The position numbers were made by a program, and so were the translations under genes. This document shows positions 45,901 to 58,400 of a DNA stretch of 64,000 bases, one piece after another (the first letter of the stretch is position 1; the number at the start of each line of letters is the position of its first letter). The stretch covers positions 32,309,001-32,373,000 of the forward strand of contig CP142461.1 of assembly GCA_038049695.1 (NCBI GenBank), in the 5' to 3' direction. Source of the DNA: Cinnamomum chago (lineage: Eukaryota; Streptophyta; Magnoliopsida; Laurales; Lauraceae). Under the pieces are notes generated by a model. It saw only the letters and a list, made by a program, of their open reading frames with translations. It was not told the origin of the DNA and did not search any database.

Positions 45901-46044
45901 TTAATTGGAGTAAAATATGAGGATAAACCACGGATTGAGAGAGATGTTTTCAAAAGATGGACCTCTTACGCAGTCCACTCCCCTAGTGGGAGCAAGAGTG
46001 AGACACTCATAGGATCCATACTCATTTTGTTGGGTGTAGCTCGA

Positions 46045-46385
46045 AAAACCTTTAAGTCTAACGTAGGTCAACTTGCATTAAGTGGGTTGTGAGTTGGCCC
46101 TTCTGGAAGTTGGGTTGGATCTAGTTGAATGAAATTGAGTTTGCCTCATATTCGGAACGGTGTTTATAGAACTCGAGTCTACCTTGGAATAGCCAAAAAC
46201 CCAACACTTACAGGCCATCTAAGTCCCTAGAGTTTGGCATATAGAAATGCAGGAATATTTCTAAATGATGCCAAATGGGCCCTAATGTGACATCAAGATA
46301 CGATTAGCCATTTGAGTCGGCGAGCACATGACATGTCAATGTGTATTCTCCGCATCAGGAAGACAAGATGAAACAAAAAGATTTC
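46045..46385. repeat. Dispersed direct repeat, copy without MITE
   Basis: GGTCAACTTGCATTAAGTGG followed by GTTG and GGCCCTTCTG starts a block that recurs at 47435-48180. The copies also share GCCCTAATGTGAC, ATTCTCC and AGACAAGATGAAACAAAAAG/AGATGAGACAAAAAG near the end. The second copy carries a Tourist-like MITE in its middle; this copy does not. Confidence 0.65.
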
Positions 46386-47434
46386 TGATCCTCTATCAAG
46401 CAGATGTTCCACAATCAATCTAGAAAAAGGGCAGTATGGACTTCACTTTTCTACATCATGATTAAAGTTAAATTCCAGTAGTTGAAAACACTTTCTCATG
46501 AAATTTATTTTACCTATTGAAAGACAAACATTGCCAGGTCCCATGAAATTCCATTCCAAATGAAATTGGACCCAGTCACACTGCAAAGATTTTGAGTCCG
46601 ATTATACAACGAGTTTGGATGATTGGGATGTATGGAACTCACCGTGGGGCCCATATACTGATGAATCAAGACTTCAAAACTGAATGTAACCCTCCTCTGA
46701 TAGAATATTCTCAAACTAGTATATAGAATTTGATCCTACCACAAGATTGGACATATGACTGATAATGTGGTTTGCACAATCTTACGCATTATTAATTCTA
46801 TGCATTAGTTACACTACCGATAGAGGTTTGGTCTAATTGATACTTACACTACTGATGATTTCTTTCAAGCTAGAAAGAAATGTCAGATGTTGAATCTTAT
46901 AGTGAGACCAAATCCTATCAAATAAGTTTTGAGAAAATGTTAGGCATTGTGTTTAATTTGAATGGTTTCGATCATCAGTAGGTGGGCCCCGCGGTGATTT
47001 CCATGACTCGGTTTGTACCAAACAGGCATTGAAGCTTTGGACATTTTGTTGCTTGAAAGTCGACTCATAAAGACCCAACCGGAGGGGAAAAACATGTTTG
47101 CTGGATTGTCATCGTCTATATCAGCGTTATAATTACAATTGCAGTTTTAACGCTGCTATATACGTTGGTAGTCCTACAAATGGGGCTTTTTATTTATTTT
47201 TTATCTCACTCTCTCCCCGGGTATGATCTTGTGATTCGGGTTAGGTCCTCAGGTCGGGTCCTTAGACTTTCGGGGTTTGATGTATCATAGGATATTCGGT
47301 GGTAAGAAAACGGGCTATAAAAAACAAATGTTGGCCTTTTATGGACATGGTAACATAAATTGGTTTTCTTCCCTCTAGTCTAGTTGGTATAGGAGACCCA
47401 AATGAGATTGGAGTTCTTGTGGTCTACAACCAAT

Positions 47435-48180
47435 GGGTTTAACACTGGTCAACTTGCATTAAGTGGGTTGTTAGCTGGCCCTTCTGAAATTTAGGTTGAA
47501 TCCAGTTGAAGGAAGTTGGGTTTTGTCCTTTTAGGATTTGAGTCACTTTAGGGTCCGTTTGGGAAGGGAGGAGGGGAGGGGAGGGCAAATTTGAGGGGGA
47601 AGGAAAATGAAGGGGAGGAGAGGGAAAATTAATTTTCCCTCCTCTTGTTTGGGAAGTAAAAAAGTAAGGGGAAAGAAAGTGAAAAAGTATAATTTTGTTT
47701 GTTAGTGAGGTATAGAAAAAAAGACTATTTTACCCTTGCTTTTGAAAAAAATTCAAATAGAGTCTAAGGGCATTTTAGTCATTTCATCACTCCATCATCA
47801 CTTTCCCCTCATTTTCCCCCTTGTTTTGGGGGGAAAATTTTTAAGGCAAAAAAGAAACTTTTTCCCTCCATTTCCCCCTCCCCCCTTCCTAAACACCCCC
47901 CAAAATCACTTTCCATCCACTTTCCCCCCATTTTTTTCCTCCCCCCCATTCCCCACCCTTCCCAAACAGACCCTTAGTTTACCCGGAAACCTAACACAAG
48001 CCACCCAAGTGGCACCCCTAGTTTTTGGTATCTACAATTGCAAAATTATCTTTAAGAAATGGTGCCAAACAAGCCCTAATGTGACCTCAAATCCCACAAG
48101 TTGTTAGGGTAGGCCAGACCATGACGTGTTATTATATATTCTCCACATAAGGAAGCCCAGATGAGACAAAAAGATGCCCA
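47435..48180. repeat. Dispersed direct repeat, copy with MITE insertion
   Basis: Counterpart of 46045-46385, interrupted at 47551-47973 by the Tourist-like MITE. The flanks align to the other copy on both sides of the insertion. Confidence 0.65.
47551..47973. mobile_element. 423-bp Tourist-like (PIF/Harbinger) MITE
   Basis: The termini GGGTCCGTTTGGGAAGGG and (inverted) GGGTCTGTTTGGGAAGGG match at 17 of 18 positions, and TTA lies on both sides (47548-47550 and 47974-47976). The TTA duplication and the GGGTCYGTTTGG end are those of PIF/Harbinger MITEs. The interior is purine-rich on the left and pyrimidine-rich on the right, so the whole could fold on itself. No transposase. Confidence 0.85.
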
Positions 48181-49970
48181 ATCCATAAAGCAAGGCCCAA
48201 CCAAAGCCCTAAGAACAGATTTAAATCCCCACCCATGCATTAAAAAGAGGCTTGCTTGTTATACTAAACCCAACCGTTGGTTAAAACCCCACCCATGTAT
48301 TAAATCCTCACCCAAAGAGGCTCGCTTCTTCTTTAAAGCTGAAAAATGTCTAGAACATAAATCCTCGTCCAAGATCCTCCTGGAGCCACGTCAGCAACTA
48401 CATCATCATTAGGGACCAGTTTGGAAAAAGTAACACACCTGTCATCCATGAGATGTTTCATTGGCTACACGACTTACATCTCTTCTTCAAGAAACGCAAT
48501 ATGAAATGACTTTTGCTCTTCCTCAAATAAACGCTCAGCTTTTGAGGAACATAGTTTCATTTTCATCAACGCCTTCTTTTCCTCTGTTCTATCATCTATG
48601 CCAGGGTGCATGCTTTCCCTGCTCCTCTCCCTTCTCCAATTTTCGGACCTTGGGTTCTCGGTACGTTTCTAAAACTTCCGATCTCGGTTTCAAATTCTGC
48701 TATTATTACCTTCGAATAGATCTGCCTTTCCACTTCTCCTTCTCGAACTCTTCCTCTCGTAATTCTATTCTTATTTTTCACTTGTTTATTTTCAAATCTG
48801 TTACTTCATTAGATTGTTGGTTCTTTCCATATAATCAATAGCAGAAAAAGTCAAATTGAGACCACTTTAGAATCAATACAACAGTTCCTTCCTTGAAGGG
48901 CTTGACCTTCTTTTACACTACTATAGAGAGAGAGAGAGAGAGAGAGTCCTACATTTGAGGGAAAGAGATAAAAAGAGGAAATCCAGGTGCTTTGGTGAAC
49001 ATGGTTTGCCATTTCCCATTGTAGGGAAACACGGTGATAAACTTATTTTGGAACAAAAGCACACGAGTTATTGGCTTTTGGTTTTGAGCGGGAGCCATCA
49101 TTGATATGTCAAACTTATCTTTGAAATCTGAGTCGACGCTTCAAACCTATCTTTTACATTAGCCAAGGGTTGGTGTTATGATAAGACTTATGATGATGTA
49201 ATCACAAAAACCAAAATCCTTAATTAGATGTTTTCAATTTCTATGATATTAAAACACAGTTTTGGCAGAAGAGTGATATAAAGCCAAGGTCAGATGGGTC
49301 TTCATTGACCGTGCTTCAACATCAAAGCATAGCCACTAGCTGGCTTGCCTTTATAGGTGAAACTTTTGTTCCAAAAATTTAAATTGATTGAATGAATCTA
49401 GTAATTACCTTTTATTAATCGATAATTAATTTGAGTATTAACTTGAAATAATCATTCGATTTTCATCAGTTTACCTTTGCATTGCACGAGATCTAACACC
49501 TAGTCTTTCTTAAAAGAAGAGACTAAGCCCAACAACCGGTCTTTCTTAAAAGAAGAAATCCTAGTTTCGTGGTTATTCGGTGCACACGAGGCTAAACACG
49601 ACCGTTGATGTAGGGCCCACTAGGGGATGCGGCCGGGTGGGGAAATCTTAAACTGGTTGGGACCTACTTGTTACAAAAAATGCCCCCCATGTAATCATCC
49701 TAATCCCTTTTATCAATGGCCAAAAAGTTTGGGCATTTTTTTTTTTTAAATGAACCCGTCGATCAAATGGTGTAGACCATTAAGATGGTTGTAAAAATAG
49801 GATTGGCCTAATCCAGGGGCGTCCTCTATGTGTAGTTCATTCGGATTAGCCATTAGCCGGGCCCCAATATGATGATGTGTGTGTTGTGCGAAAAGAAAAT
49901 GCCCCCATGTCCCCATAAGTTAAAAAAAAGAGGGAAAAACAACATTGGAAAAGGAGTGGGATCAAACTAC
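48181..49970. other. Intergenic, nothing recognisable
   Basis: A (GA)n run lies at 48925-48946. Short open frames (for example 48461-48841) show no family resemblance. Confidence 0.5.
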
Positions 49971-49974
49971 AATT

Positions 49975-50215
49975 TTTCCGCCGCTCTAAGCAGTGGTAAA
50001 GCTAATTTTCAACTTTTCCCCCCTCCGAGCTGAGGAAAACATGCATTTGCAACGTGGCCGCTGTTCTATGCAGTGGTAAATCGGTATTTTTCAACTTTTC
50101 CTCCACTCTAAGTGGAGGAAAGCCTGCATTTTCGACTTTACCGCCGTTTTACGCCGCGGTAAAGATGCACATCTTCAATTTTTCCTCCTCTAGGCCTTGG
50201 TTGAATATTTTGTAG
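49975..50215. repeat. Alternating hairpin array, copy 2
   Basis: Successive hairpins include CCGCCGCTCTAAGCAGTGG, CCCTCCGAGCTGAGG, GGCCGCTGTTCTATGCAGTGG, the perfect TTTCCTCCACT-CTA-AGTGGAGGAAA, and TTTACCGCCGTTTTACGCCG with its closing CGGTAAA. Stems of the CCTC type alternate with stems of the ACCGC type. They are separated by GCATTTGCAACG and TTTTCAACTTTT spacers. The arrangement recalls subterminal repeats of CACTA elements, but no CACTA terminus was found. Confidence 0.7.
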
Positions 50216-52195
50216 GACCACACATACACTGATTTTTGTTTAATGGATGTTAGCGCAAAGCTATCATTTATATAAAAATCAACACAAATTTCATGGTGGT
50301 TGTCCATTCTTATTAGGAATATTGATTTTGGGGACATAAAATATATCAAAAAAGAAAGAGCAGGGTCCTATTTACAAATACTAAAAGCTCAGGGGCCTAT
50401 ATACAAATCCTACAAATCATAGGATCCTATTTACAAATACAAAAACCTCAGGATATATATACAAAAAGTTCTCATTCGTTTTACCGTCATCCGAGATGCA
50501 TAAAAATAAGTGTGAAAATGAGTTCATTTACACACCATTCCCACTTACAATTTACATGTGGTGCATAAATGAGTGCAAACAAACATAAAAATGCGTAATC
50601 ATTATACATATGAGTCATTTACATAAGTAAATGGCCACACTTAAGAGGAAAAGAAAATGGATACTTTTGATCACAGGGCTCTCACCAACGATGAATATGA
50701 GGTGAGGGATCGAAGGATCTAAATGAGATTAGCACATATATAAAATTTCAATTCAATCGATCCCATCATCAATCATCCTAATCTTTAATTAGTGGCCCTC
50801 TAGTTTAACAGTTTTAGAATAAAATAACTTTGTCCTCAAAAGAAGAGTCCGAGTCCATTTGGATTTGTATAAAACCCATGGGATCCATGACATGTGTGCG
50901 CAGAAGGAGGGGGCGTGGCCTGGTGTCAAAATATCTTATCCAACTCAACCTCCTTTTGAGGGCCATGTTGCCCTATGGGAGGGCCCACTGATAGGGCCAA
51001 CATGCCTGATCTAGATTTCACATAAATTAAAGTAATTGATTATGCCCATAGTGTGCATGGGATAATTTCTGTTTATGAGCATGGACAGTGTAAACGTTGT
51101 GTTGATCAGTCACCTGGCCCAAGATGGGTGGGCCTCAAAAAGATGAAATAGTAGAATGATGCCGCCCTGGCCCATTAATGGTTGAACTATCCAAATGAGG
51201 GTCTTCCAGTATCATAAAATTCTACTCAGATTTTACATGCATGGTATAGGTGGCTGGCCAACTCAGATTTCATGTGGTCTGAAATTCTAAATCATTGCAT
51301 CAAACGGGGTATTTGGAACGCCTAGGGGATAAGATGTAATATTATAGGAGAGATTCCTAACAAGTCCAATTCCTTGTGAGAATTCCTTCAACACGAACAG
51401 AGATAAAACACCATTAGGTATGCATATGTAGTATATTTACTTTTCTATATCTTTCTTCTTCTTCTTTTTTTTTAATTTTAAATACCATTGTTCAATGGGT
51501 TTTATGGATTTCAAATCAATAGTTCTCTATTTATTTGTTGTTGGTGGTGACTAATTATATTTGAGTGCAATATGTGGGTTACCCAAATCTCACCTCTGTC
51601 ATTGTATATGAAACTTATTGCCTTTTATATCCATATGTTAAGAATTACTGTGGTTTTTTGTTTTTATGATTATGAATGGTGTTTTTCTAAATAGCATTTT
51701 TTTTTCATTTTATTGAGAAAGAAATATCTTTCTCCATTATATTCCATTTTTCTTAATTTCTTTTTTTTTTCATTTTTTTATAGATTATAATTGTGTTTTA
51801 ATAGGCTTTCTTCTCAATGGTGTCTTCTTCTTTTTAAGGTTCTTATTAAGATCTTTTCTTATTTAATTTATGCATTGCAAAACATCATAGTATATACTTT
51901 ATATTATTTTTCTTTTAACCAATCATACATGGTTAGTTGGGTTCATATCTTTTTTTTTTTATCATATATTTTCTATTAATGTTGGCCAGGGCTTAGTACA
52001 GACTTTTTTTTTTGGTAATGATGGACACTAACATCTTGTGAACCCAGCCTCCGTTTTAAAAACCACTTTAAAATTGATTATTTACAAAAATGAGGTTTAA
52101 TTTAAGACTATGCATGTTCGTTTTATCTTTATCTTTTCTTAATAACATTTATTCTTAATCCAACATTAAAAAATCATTATAATTGTCTATATAGG
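50216..52195. other. AT-rich intergenic DNA
   Basis: Around 50510-50640 palindromic GTGTAAATGAG/CTCATTTACAC-type motifs echo 31030-31160 in the PTI1 5'UTR intron, suggesting copies of an unnamed small repeat. T-rich runs dominate 51450-52010. Confidence 0.4.
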
Positions 52196-52388
52196 TTTTT
52201 TTTTTTGCCAATGAGGGCGTCTGGCCTTTTCAAGAACCGACTATTCCCAGGCACATGAAATCCCTACACCCCCACGCACCGGGTAAGCCAAGCTTTTGCC
52301 TGGGGCTGTAAAGCTTAGCACAAGTTCGAAACCACAAACTCTAGATTATGAGCTGTGGTTGTATCCAACTGTGCTATCCCTCAGGGTT
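52196..52388 (-). mobile_element. tRNA-derived SINE
   Basis: On the minus strand TAGCACAGTTGG (52365-52376) fits the Pol III A box and GGTTTCGAAC (52324-52333) the B box, about 43 bases apart as in tRNA-headed SINEs. The unit starts near CCCTGAGGGATAGC and ends in a run of about ten A. Target duplications are not clear (ACAATTA occurs on both sides but not directly next to the tail). Confidence 0.65.
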
Positions 52389-53500
52389 AATTGTGTGTGT
52401 GCGTTAAGTGCACTTTTCTCATTTCTAATAGATTTTGATATATAGAATCTTAAGAATGATAATATATATTTATTTATTTATTTTGGATTTATTTTCATTA
52501 TAATAAGGTCCATACAAATTTGAGCCAAATGCTGATTAAGGGGCCTTTAATTTCTAATCCAATGTACTAATTAAATTACTGTTGAAAATAAATGATCTAT
52601 TTTTTAAGTTCTAATTAACAATTAGTCGGTTTGGTAAAATAAGAAGGAAGGAAAAGGTATTTAGGAATTGTGGTAAGTGGGGCCCACCTTTTAGAAATTA
52701 GGTTTTAAAACTCACCATTTGCATCATTTTGATAATTTTATGAGGTCAATTTTCATCCAAAGCATTTAAAATTTTTCCCAGGGCTGCCTCCTTTCACTTC
52801 AACTAAAAATCTTTACTAAAAAAAGCAACCCCCCTTTCCCCTTTCTTTTTAAGAGGCCAAAGCTCTAAAAAAAACAATGCAACGCACATGTTTGGCTTCT
52901 CTATTTCAAGCCTCTATTTTTTAAAATGTCTAAAACAGGTAGAGGATCTCTCTAAATGCGTAAAAAGCTCGAAATCATAAAATCGGAGCTAATTTTCAGA
53001 GTTTCCAACTGTCCTTAAAATTTTAAATTATCTATCTATGAATACGTATTGTGAAGGCACCATTTGCATCATTTTGAAATTTTCATGAGGTCATTTTTAT
53101 CCAAAATACTTGCAAATTTTGCATTGTTCACCTCCACATGCTTTAGCTGAAAAAGCTTTACTAAAAGAAGTAGCCCCACAGCTCTTTTTTTTTTTTTTTT
53201 TTGCAGAGGCCAAAGTTCTAAAAATAGAAAATACAATTAAAGTGATGCCAAACGATCCATTATGTAAATAAGCTCTAAAACAGAAACATTAAATCGGTTT
53301 AGGTCCTTAAAATCATCTGATGTGCATAATTTAAGTGGCATAAGGTAAGCAAGAGTTGAATAATAAGATAAGAGAAACATAAAGCACTACAGGCAAGCTA
53401 ATTGCAAAACAAATCCTTCCTTTAACAACATTCAATTGGCAAAACTGTATAATAGATATTTACACACAATATCTTTGATACTTCAACAACACCATACAGC
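52389..53500. other. Intergenic, nothing recognisable
   Basis: Two segments near 52740-52860 and 53080-53215 are diverged copies of each other (TTTTGATAATTTTATGAGGTC/TTTTGAAATTTTCATGAGGTC and GAGGCCAAAG). No coding sequence. Confidence 0.45.
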
Positions 53501-53565
53501 ACTGTCCACCAGCATCTACAAATAGGGAAAAATGGGATACAAACAGTTGCCTGCCTTGATATAAA

Positions 53566-53571
53566 TTTATT
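53566..53571 (-). terminator. Polyadenylation signal of the receptor-kinase gene
   Basis: AATAAA on the minus strand, about 112 bases beyond the stop codon; the 3'UTR would run from 53682 to about 53545. Confidence 0.5.
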
Positions 53572-53682
53572 CCCAAATGGTGCCAAGTAAGAACATCAGC
53601 ACCAGTGGCACAACTATGAAAACTAAAGGCCAAAAGAATGTAGGAGAAGCTCTTTACCTAGTCTCCCAATCATCAAAATGGC

Positions 53683-55456
53683 TCACTTTTTTGATGATCT
53701 ATTCTTTCTCTGATCTGATCTAGAGTCGGGATTGTCATTTCCATCAGTGTCGGAATTTTCCCTCTGGGATTCAACGTCCATAGTCCCAGCCCTAGCTCGG
53801 CGCTGTCGTCGTTCCTGTGAGATAACAAAATAATTCTACTCAAATGGTTCTTCAGCTAGTTATTTCATAAAGAAAGGTTTTAAAAATTGAGCTCAGGGGG
53901 CATCTAGGTCACCCTGGACTCGAGTCGAGTTGGCCGAGTCGGATGGAGTCCCCCAGGGCCCTGTAGGTGACTTGGACTCCGCCGAGTTGCAATGGGACGT
54001 ATTTGATTCACTTTCAAAAATGGGTCTAGACCCAGCTGAGTTCTAAATCCATCAATGGATGATAAATCAAATTTCAAACATCTAAATCAAATGGTTCTCA
54101 CAAAAGGTATCTCATATAGATGAGAAATGCTTATATGAGTACAAGCTTTGGATTGTGATTGAAAACGGCATGGTGTTTAAAAAACAATACGAGCGTTAGC
54201 AGCTTTAGGATGAAATCCTTGAGGGCTATTTGGGTTTTGAATCTGAAAGAAGTTCATGATTACAAACATTTTAGAAATTGTTAGACCCAGAGCACCACAT
54301 AAGAGAGCTTGTCGTTTCAAGCAAAGAAATTGACAGAACCAGATTCTGGGAAGTTCCTTTTATTTATTTTTGCCTAACATTGATAGTCTAAAAGAGAAAA
54401 CAAAGAATAATAGATAGATCAAAATTGGGGGAAAAAAACCCAAGAACCAACATAGGTCTACATGAGATGTGGGAACCATATGCAAGACTGTGTTCAAGGC
54501 TCAAGAACATAGTGCAATATTTTCATTGAGTGAATAAACCCTATTAAATTGGTGTGATTTTATTTCATTTATATGTGTAAAAAATTGTTCGCACTTGCAG
54601 AAAGTTCTCACTTTGATTTTCTTAAAATTAATGCAACAGCTTACATAGCTGCCTTGCTAGAATCATGTGATTTTTTGAACCATTTCACACAGTGGACCAA
54701 CAGACACCATTAAGGTGTTCCATGTACACAGAAGAGTTTTTTTTTTTTTTGGTAACATGTCATACACAGAGGAGATGCTTAAGGAAAACAGCCAAGCAGG
54801 TCTCCCACCTCATAGAGACTGTTTAAGAAAATAAAATTTGTTTGCTTTTTGTCTGAGCTGCCGGGAAGCAGTTCTAACAAATCTATGAAGTAGCATACAT
54901 TCTAAGGGGCCCTGCTATATTTTATTTTATAGCTTGACGATGAAAAACTCCATATTTTATTGGGGATGTGAAGTGTTGTTGGGTGAAATCAGAAATGGCA
55001 AACAAGTGTTTTGAGTTCATGAAAACTTGGGTCATCTTGTTAAAATGTGGGTTTTCAATCTTTTGAAAGTGAAGTATCCTTCCTCTTTATAAAACAGAGA
55101 TGAATGTCTTGGGTTGTTTTCTGAGCCCTATACATAACCTAACCAAGTTGATTTGAATGAAAGAATTCAAACCTCACGCGGTAAGGGATATTCCTCAGAT
55201 TCAAGCATGCGGACTACTTGACTCATCTTCGGTCTCTTGTTTGAGTCTGGATCAACACACCGCAATGCAGTCAAAAGGGCTCGTTTGAAGGATCTTGTTG
55301 ATGGCCTCAGCTCCATATTTGGATCCACAACTTCCTCTGAGCGCCTATTGCCAACCATATTTTTGAGCCAGTCCACAAGATTTACCTGCGAACACAACCA
55401 AATAACATATGAGAGAGAGAGAGAGAGAGATTTACCTGCGAACACAACCAAATAAC

Positions 55457-55498
<42 letters not shown>

Positions 55499-58400
55499 TT
55501 GCAAAGTATTTTCCGATAATGTATGGAAACTGTAAAAAAAAATAGTGATGACTCGGTATTATTGATTTAAAAGGAAGATACAACAGGTTGATGACATCCT
55601 GGGAGGGAGGAAGAAGCTGGAATCTGACAGATGCCAACTAGGGGCTCAATATGACAGAATTAAAATGTCAACAGGAAGAGATTATCAAAATAAAACCTTT
55701 CCATTTGACATTGACCTTTCTATTCACACCTCCGATGATATGGAAGATGTAAAATACTACCATACACCTTTACCCGAGAATGATGGAGGTGCTTGGCTGA
55801 GAATGAACGACATAAAACTATTTCAGTGTTGTTTCTTGTGATTTTTATAAATTCTCTATTTAGTTGCACATGCTCACATCGCAAACCAGGAAAATTCATG
55901 CCATCCATCAAGTAGACCTCACCCTCATTGGGTACATACCCTTGCCAACAAGCACACATGACTGCCTGTCAAGTGGGTCACAGTGTGTAGACCATGATTT
56001 TAACTAATAGCCAGTGCATAATGGTTTCACCTGTTAGATATGGGTTTTAACAGTCCCCATTCTTGTAATGTGAATATAAAGTTCTGAAACATAATACAAA
56101 TATAATACATAGGAACTATTTATTATATAATAATATGTTATATGTTTATATTTATCTTTACATACAAACATTAAACACTCTAAAAGGCCTTTAACCCATT
56201 GAGATTTCAGAACTTCCATTTTATAATTTTTTGTTAAAATAATTTTCAAAATAAAGAAGTGACCAACAAACCACTAAAGCAGTTGGCAGCGTTTTATTTG
56301 CTGTAGCAGTTTTAGCACTTGCTTTTATACCTCATGTGCTGGGCGACTATAGTCCACAGGATCTCTTCCTGTAATTGCCTCTAATAGAACCACCCCAAAA
56401 CTGTAAATATCACTCTTTTCATTCAAAAGACCAGTATTTGCATATTCTGGTGCCACATATCTGCAGTATGAAAGAAAAAACAGAGAAACAAAAATAATTG
56501 TTCAGGAGAGAAGAAATATGAATGACACCAGACACAGTTAAATGGGTGGAATTAGTGGCAGGTTGTGGGTCAGAAAGGTTTACCCAAAGGTCCCCATAAC
56601 TCGAGTTGTGATGTGGCTTTTTCCAGTACCAAGAAGCTTGGCCATTCCAAAATCGGACACCTTGGCGTCGAATTCATCATCAATTAATATGTTGCTGGAT
56701 TTAATGTCACGATGCACCACTTTCGGCTCGATTCCCTCATGTAAATAGGCAAGGCTGCAAGAAAAAGATGAACCAATCGTGGGAAAAATAATGATCTGAC
56801 TAATGCAACCAATACACATTACATAGATAGCACAAACAGAAAACATGGCATATATAATATATCGAATGTCACTCATCCCCATGGAATTCGGCTCAAAGTG
56901 ACTGAGATTTTCTGTAATTCCTCTAGGTCAATGAACAACTCAAGAATCTTAATCAAGCTGACTACTTAACTTCAATGAAGTAATTGGCCACAGTTTAATT
57001 CCCAAAAGTCGCATAAATTAGGAAATTCTTTTCTCCATTTCCAAAGAGTGAGCCAAACACAGTTTCATCAATGATGAATGTCCTCATTTTCACAAAAACC
57101 AACAAGATTTTCATCTATGATACCCAGATACTTCAAAATAGGCAATGTATCCATATCTATCAGATCTGATACTTCATTTCTATGTATAAAATCCATATCC
57201 CTGCTGTATGGCTATTTTGGGATCAGAGCCTTTCATCGATTTGGCTAGGTCAAATTTGGAAATTCTTCTGATTTCTGAGTCAAGTCAAGATTAATCGTAT
57301 CCAGAGATTGTACAAAATGGATAAATAATTCAGAAATTAAGATTTATAAAATAGATAAATAATTAAGAAATTAAGAATGAACAAACTTACGCCTTAGCAG
57401 TGCCAAGGAGAATCTTCATCCGAGCCTCCCAAGTAAGATAACCTCTCTGATGCATAGCCCCATGAAGCCATTGCTCTAAATTTCCATTATTGACATACTC
57501 GTAAACAAGCATCCTGAAAATATTTTTATATACAGTGAATTGAAGTATCAGAAGCCTAGGAACTTATCAATGGTCTAAGCATAAATCATCATCATCATTA
57601 AAGCCTAGTCCCAACTATGTTGAGGTCGGTTAAATGAATTTTGTTCGGTCTAAGTATATATATAGTTCAAAATATATATTATCTCCGATTACCAACACTT
57701 GAAAACAACTAACTCTAAGAAAACCTAACATATATTCATGCCAACTGCATCAGTCAATGCATGTTAGCATTATTCTTATTTACAGGCCAGGTATGCCATT
57801 ATTTTCCTTTTATCCTTTTTTTTTGTTGGGTTCAAAAAGGTAGTATTTATAACCAATAAAAAAAAAGCAGCACCTCTGGAACAAAATAGAGCTCGAGAGG
57901 CGCCTAGAACCCCTGCGACCAGACACAAACAAGCTACACTTACCAGCATAGTTGTACTATAAATCAATAATAGACTGCAGACACAGATTTACATTCTAAC
58001 AAAAGTAAAGAGTTTTTTTAAGCAAAGAACCGAGATCTTCCCTTCTTTAGATTTCCTTCCTAGGCCAACTTAATCAAAGCATGTGTCTTCTTCCACAATG
58101 CCTTCATAGTTCATACCCAACAAAACAGTATCATAAAAAAAAATCCCAAAAGAAGACAAGAGAAAGGGTACAGTACAAGGACTTCACCTGTGAGTGCCTT
58201 CCACACAGTACCCAAGGAGCCGAACCAAATTCTTGTGACGGACATGACCAATAGCATCAACTTCCACTCTAAATTCCTTTTCTGCTTGTCCTCTGGAAGA
58301 AAATGGCTAGAGTTAACAGAAGGAATAAATAGAATTTAGAAAAGAAAAAATATAGATGGCAAGGCAAGATTCAAGAACAGCAGCATATGTGATATGCAGA

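Noticed and set aside
55416-55493. GA repeats as a CRISPR-like or structured array
   Set aside because: It is a simple (GA)n microsatellite plus one tandem duplication; CRISPR arrays are not expected in plant nuclear DNA.
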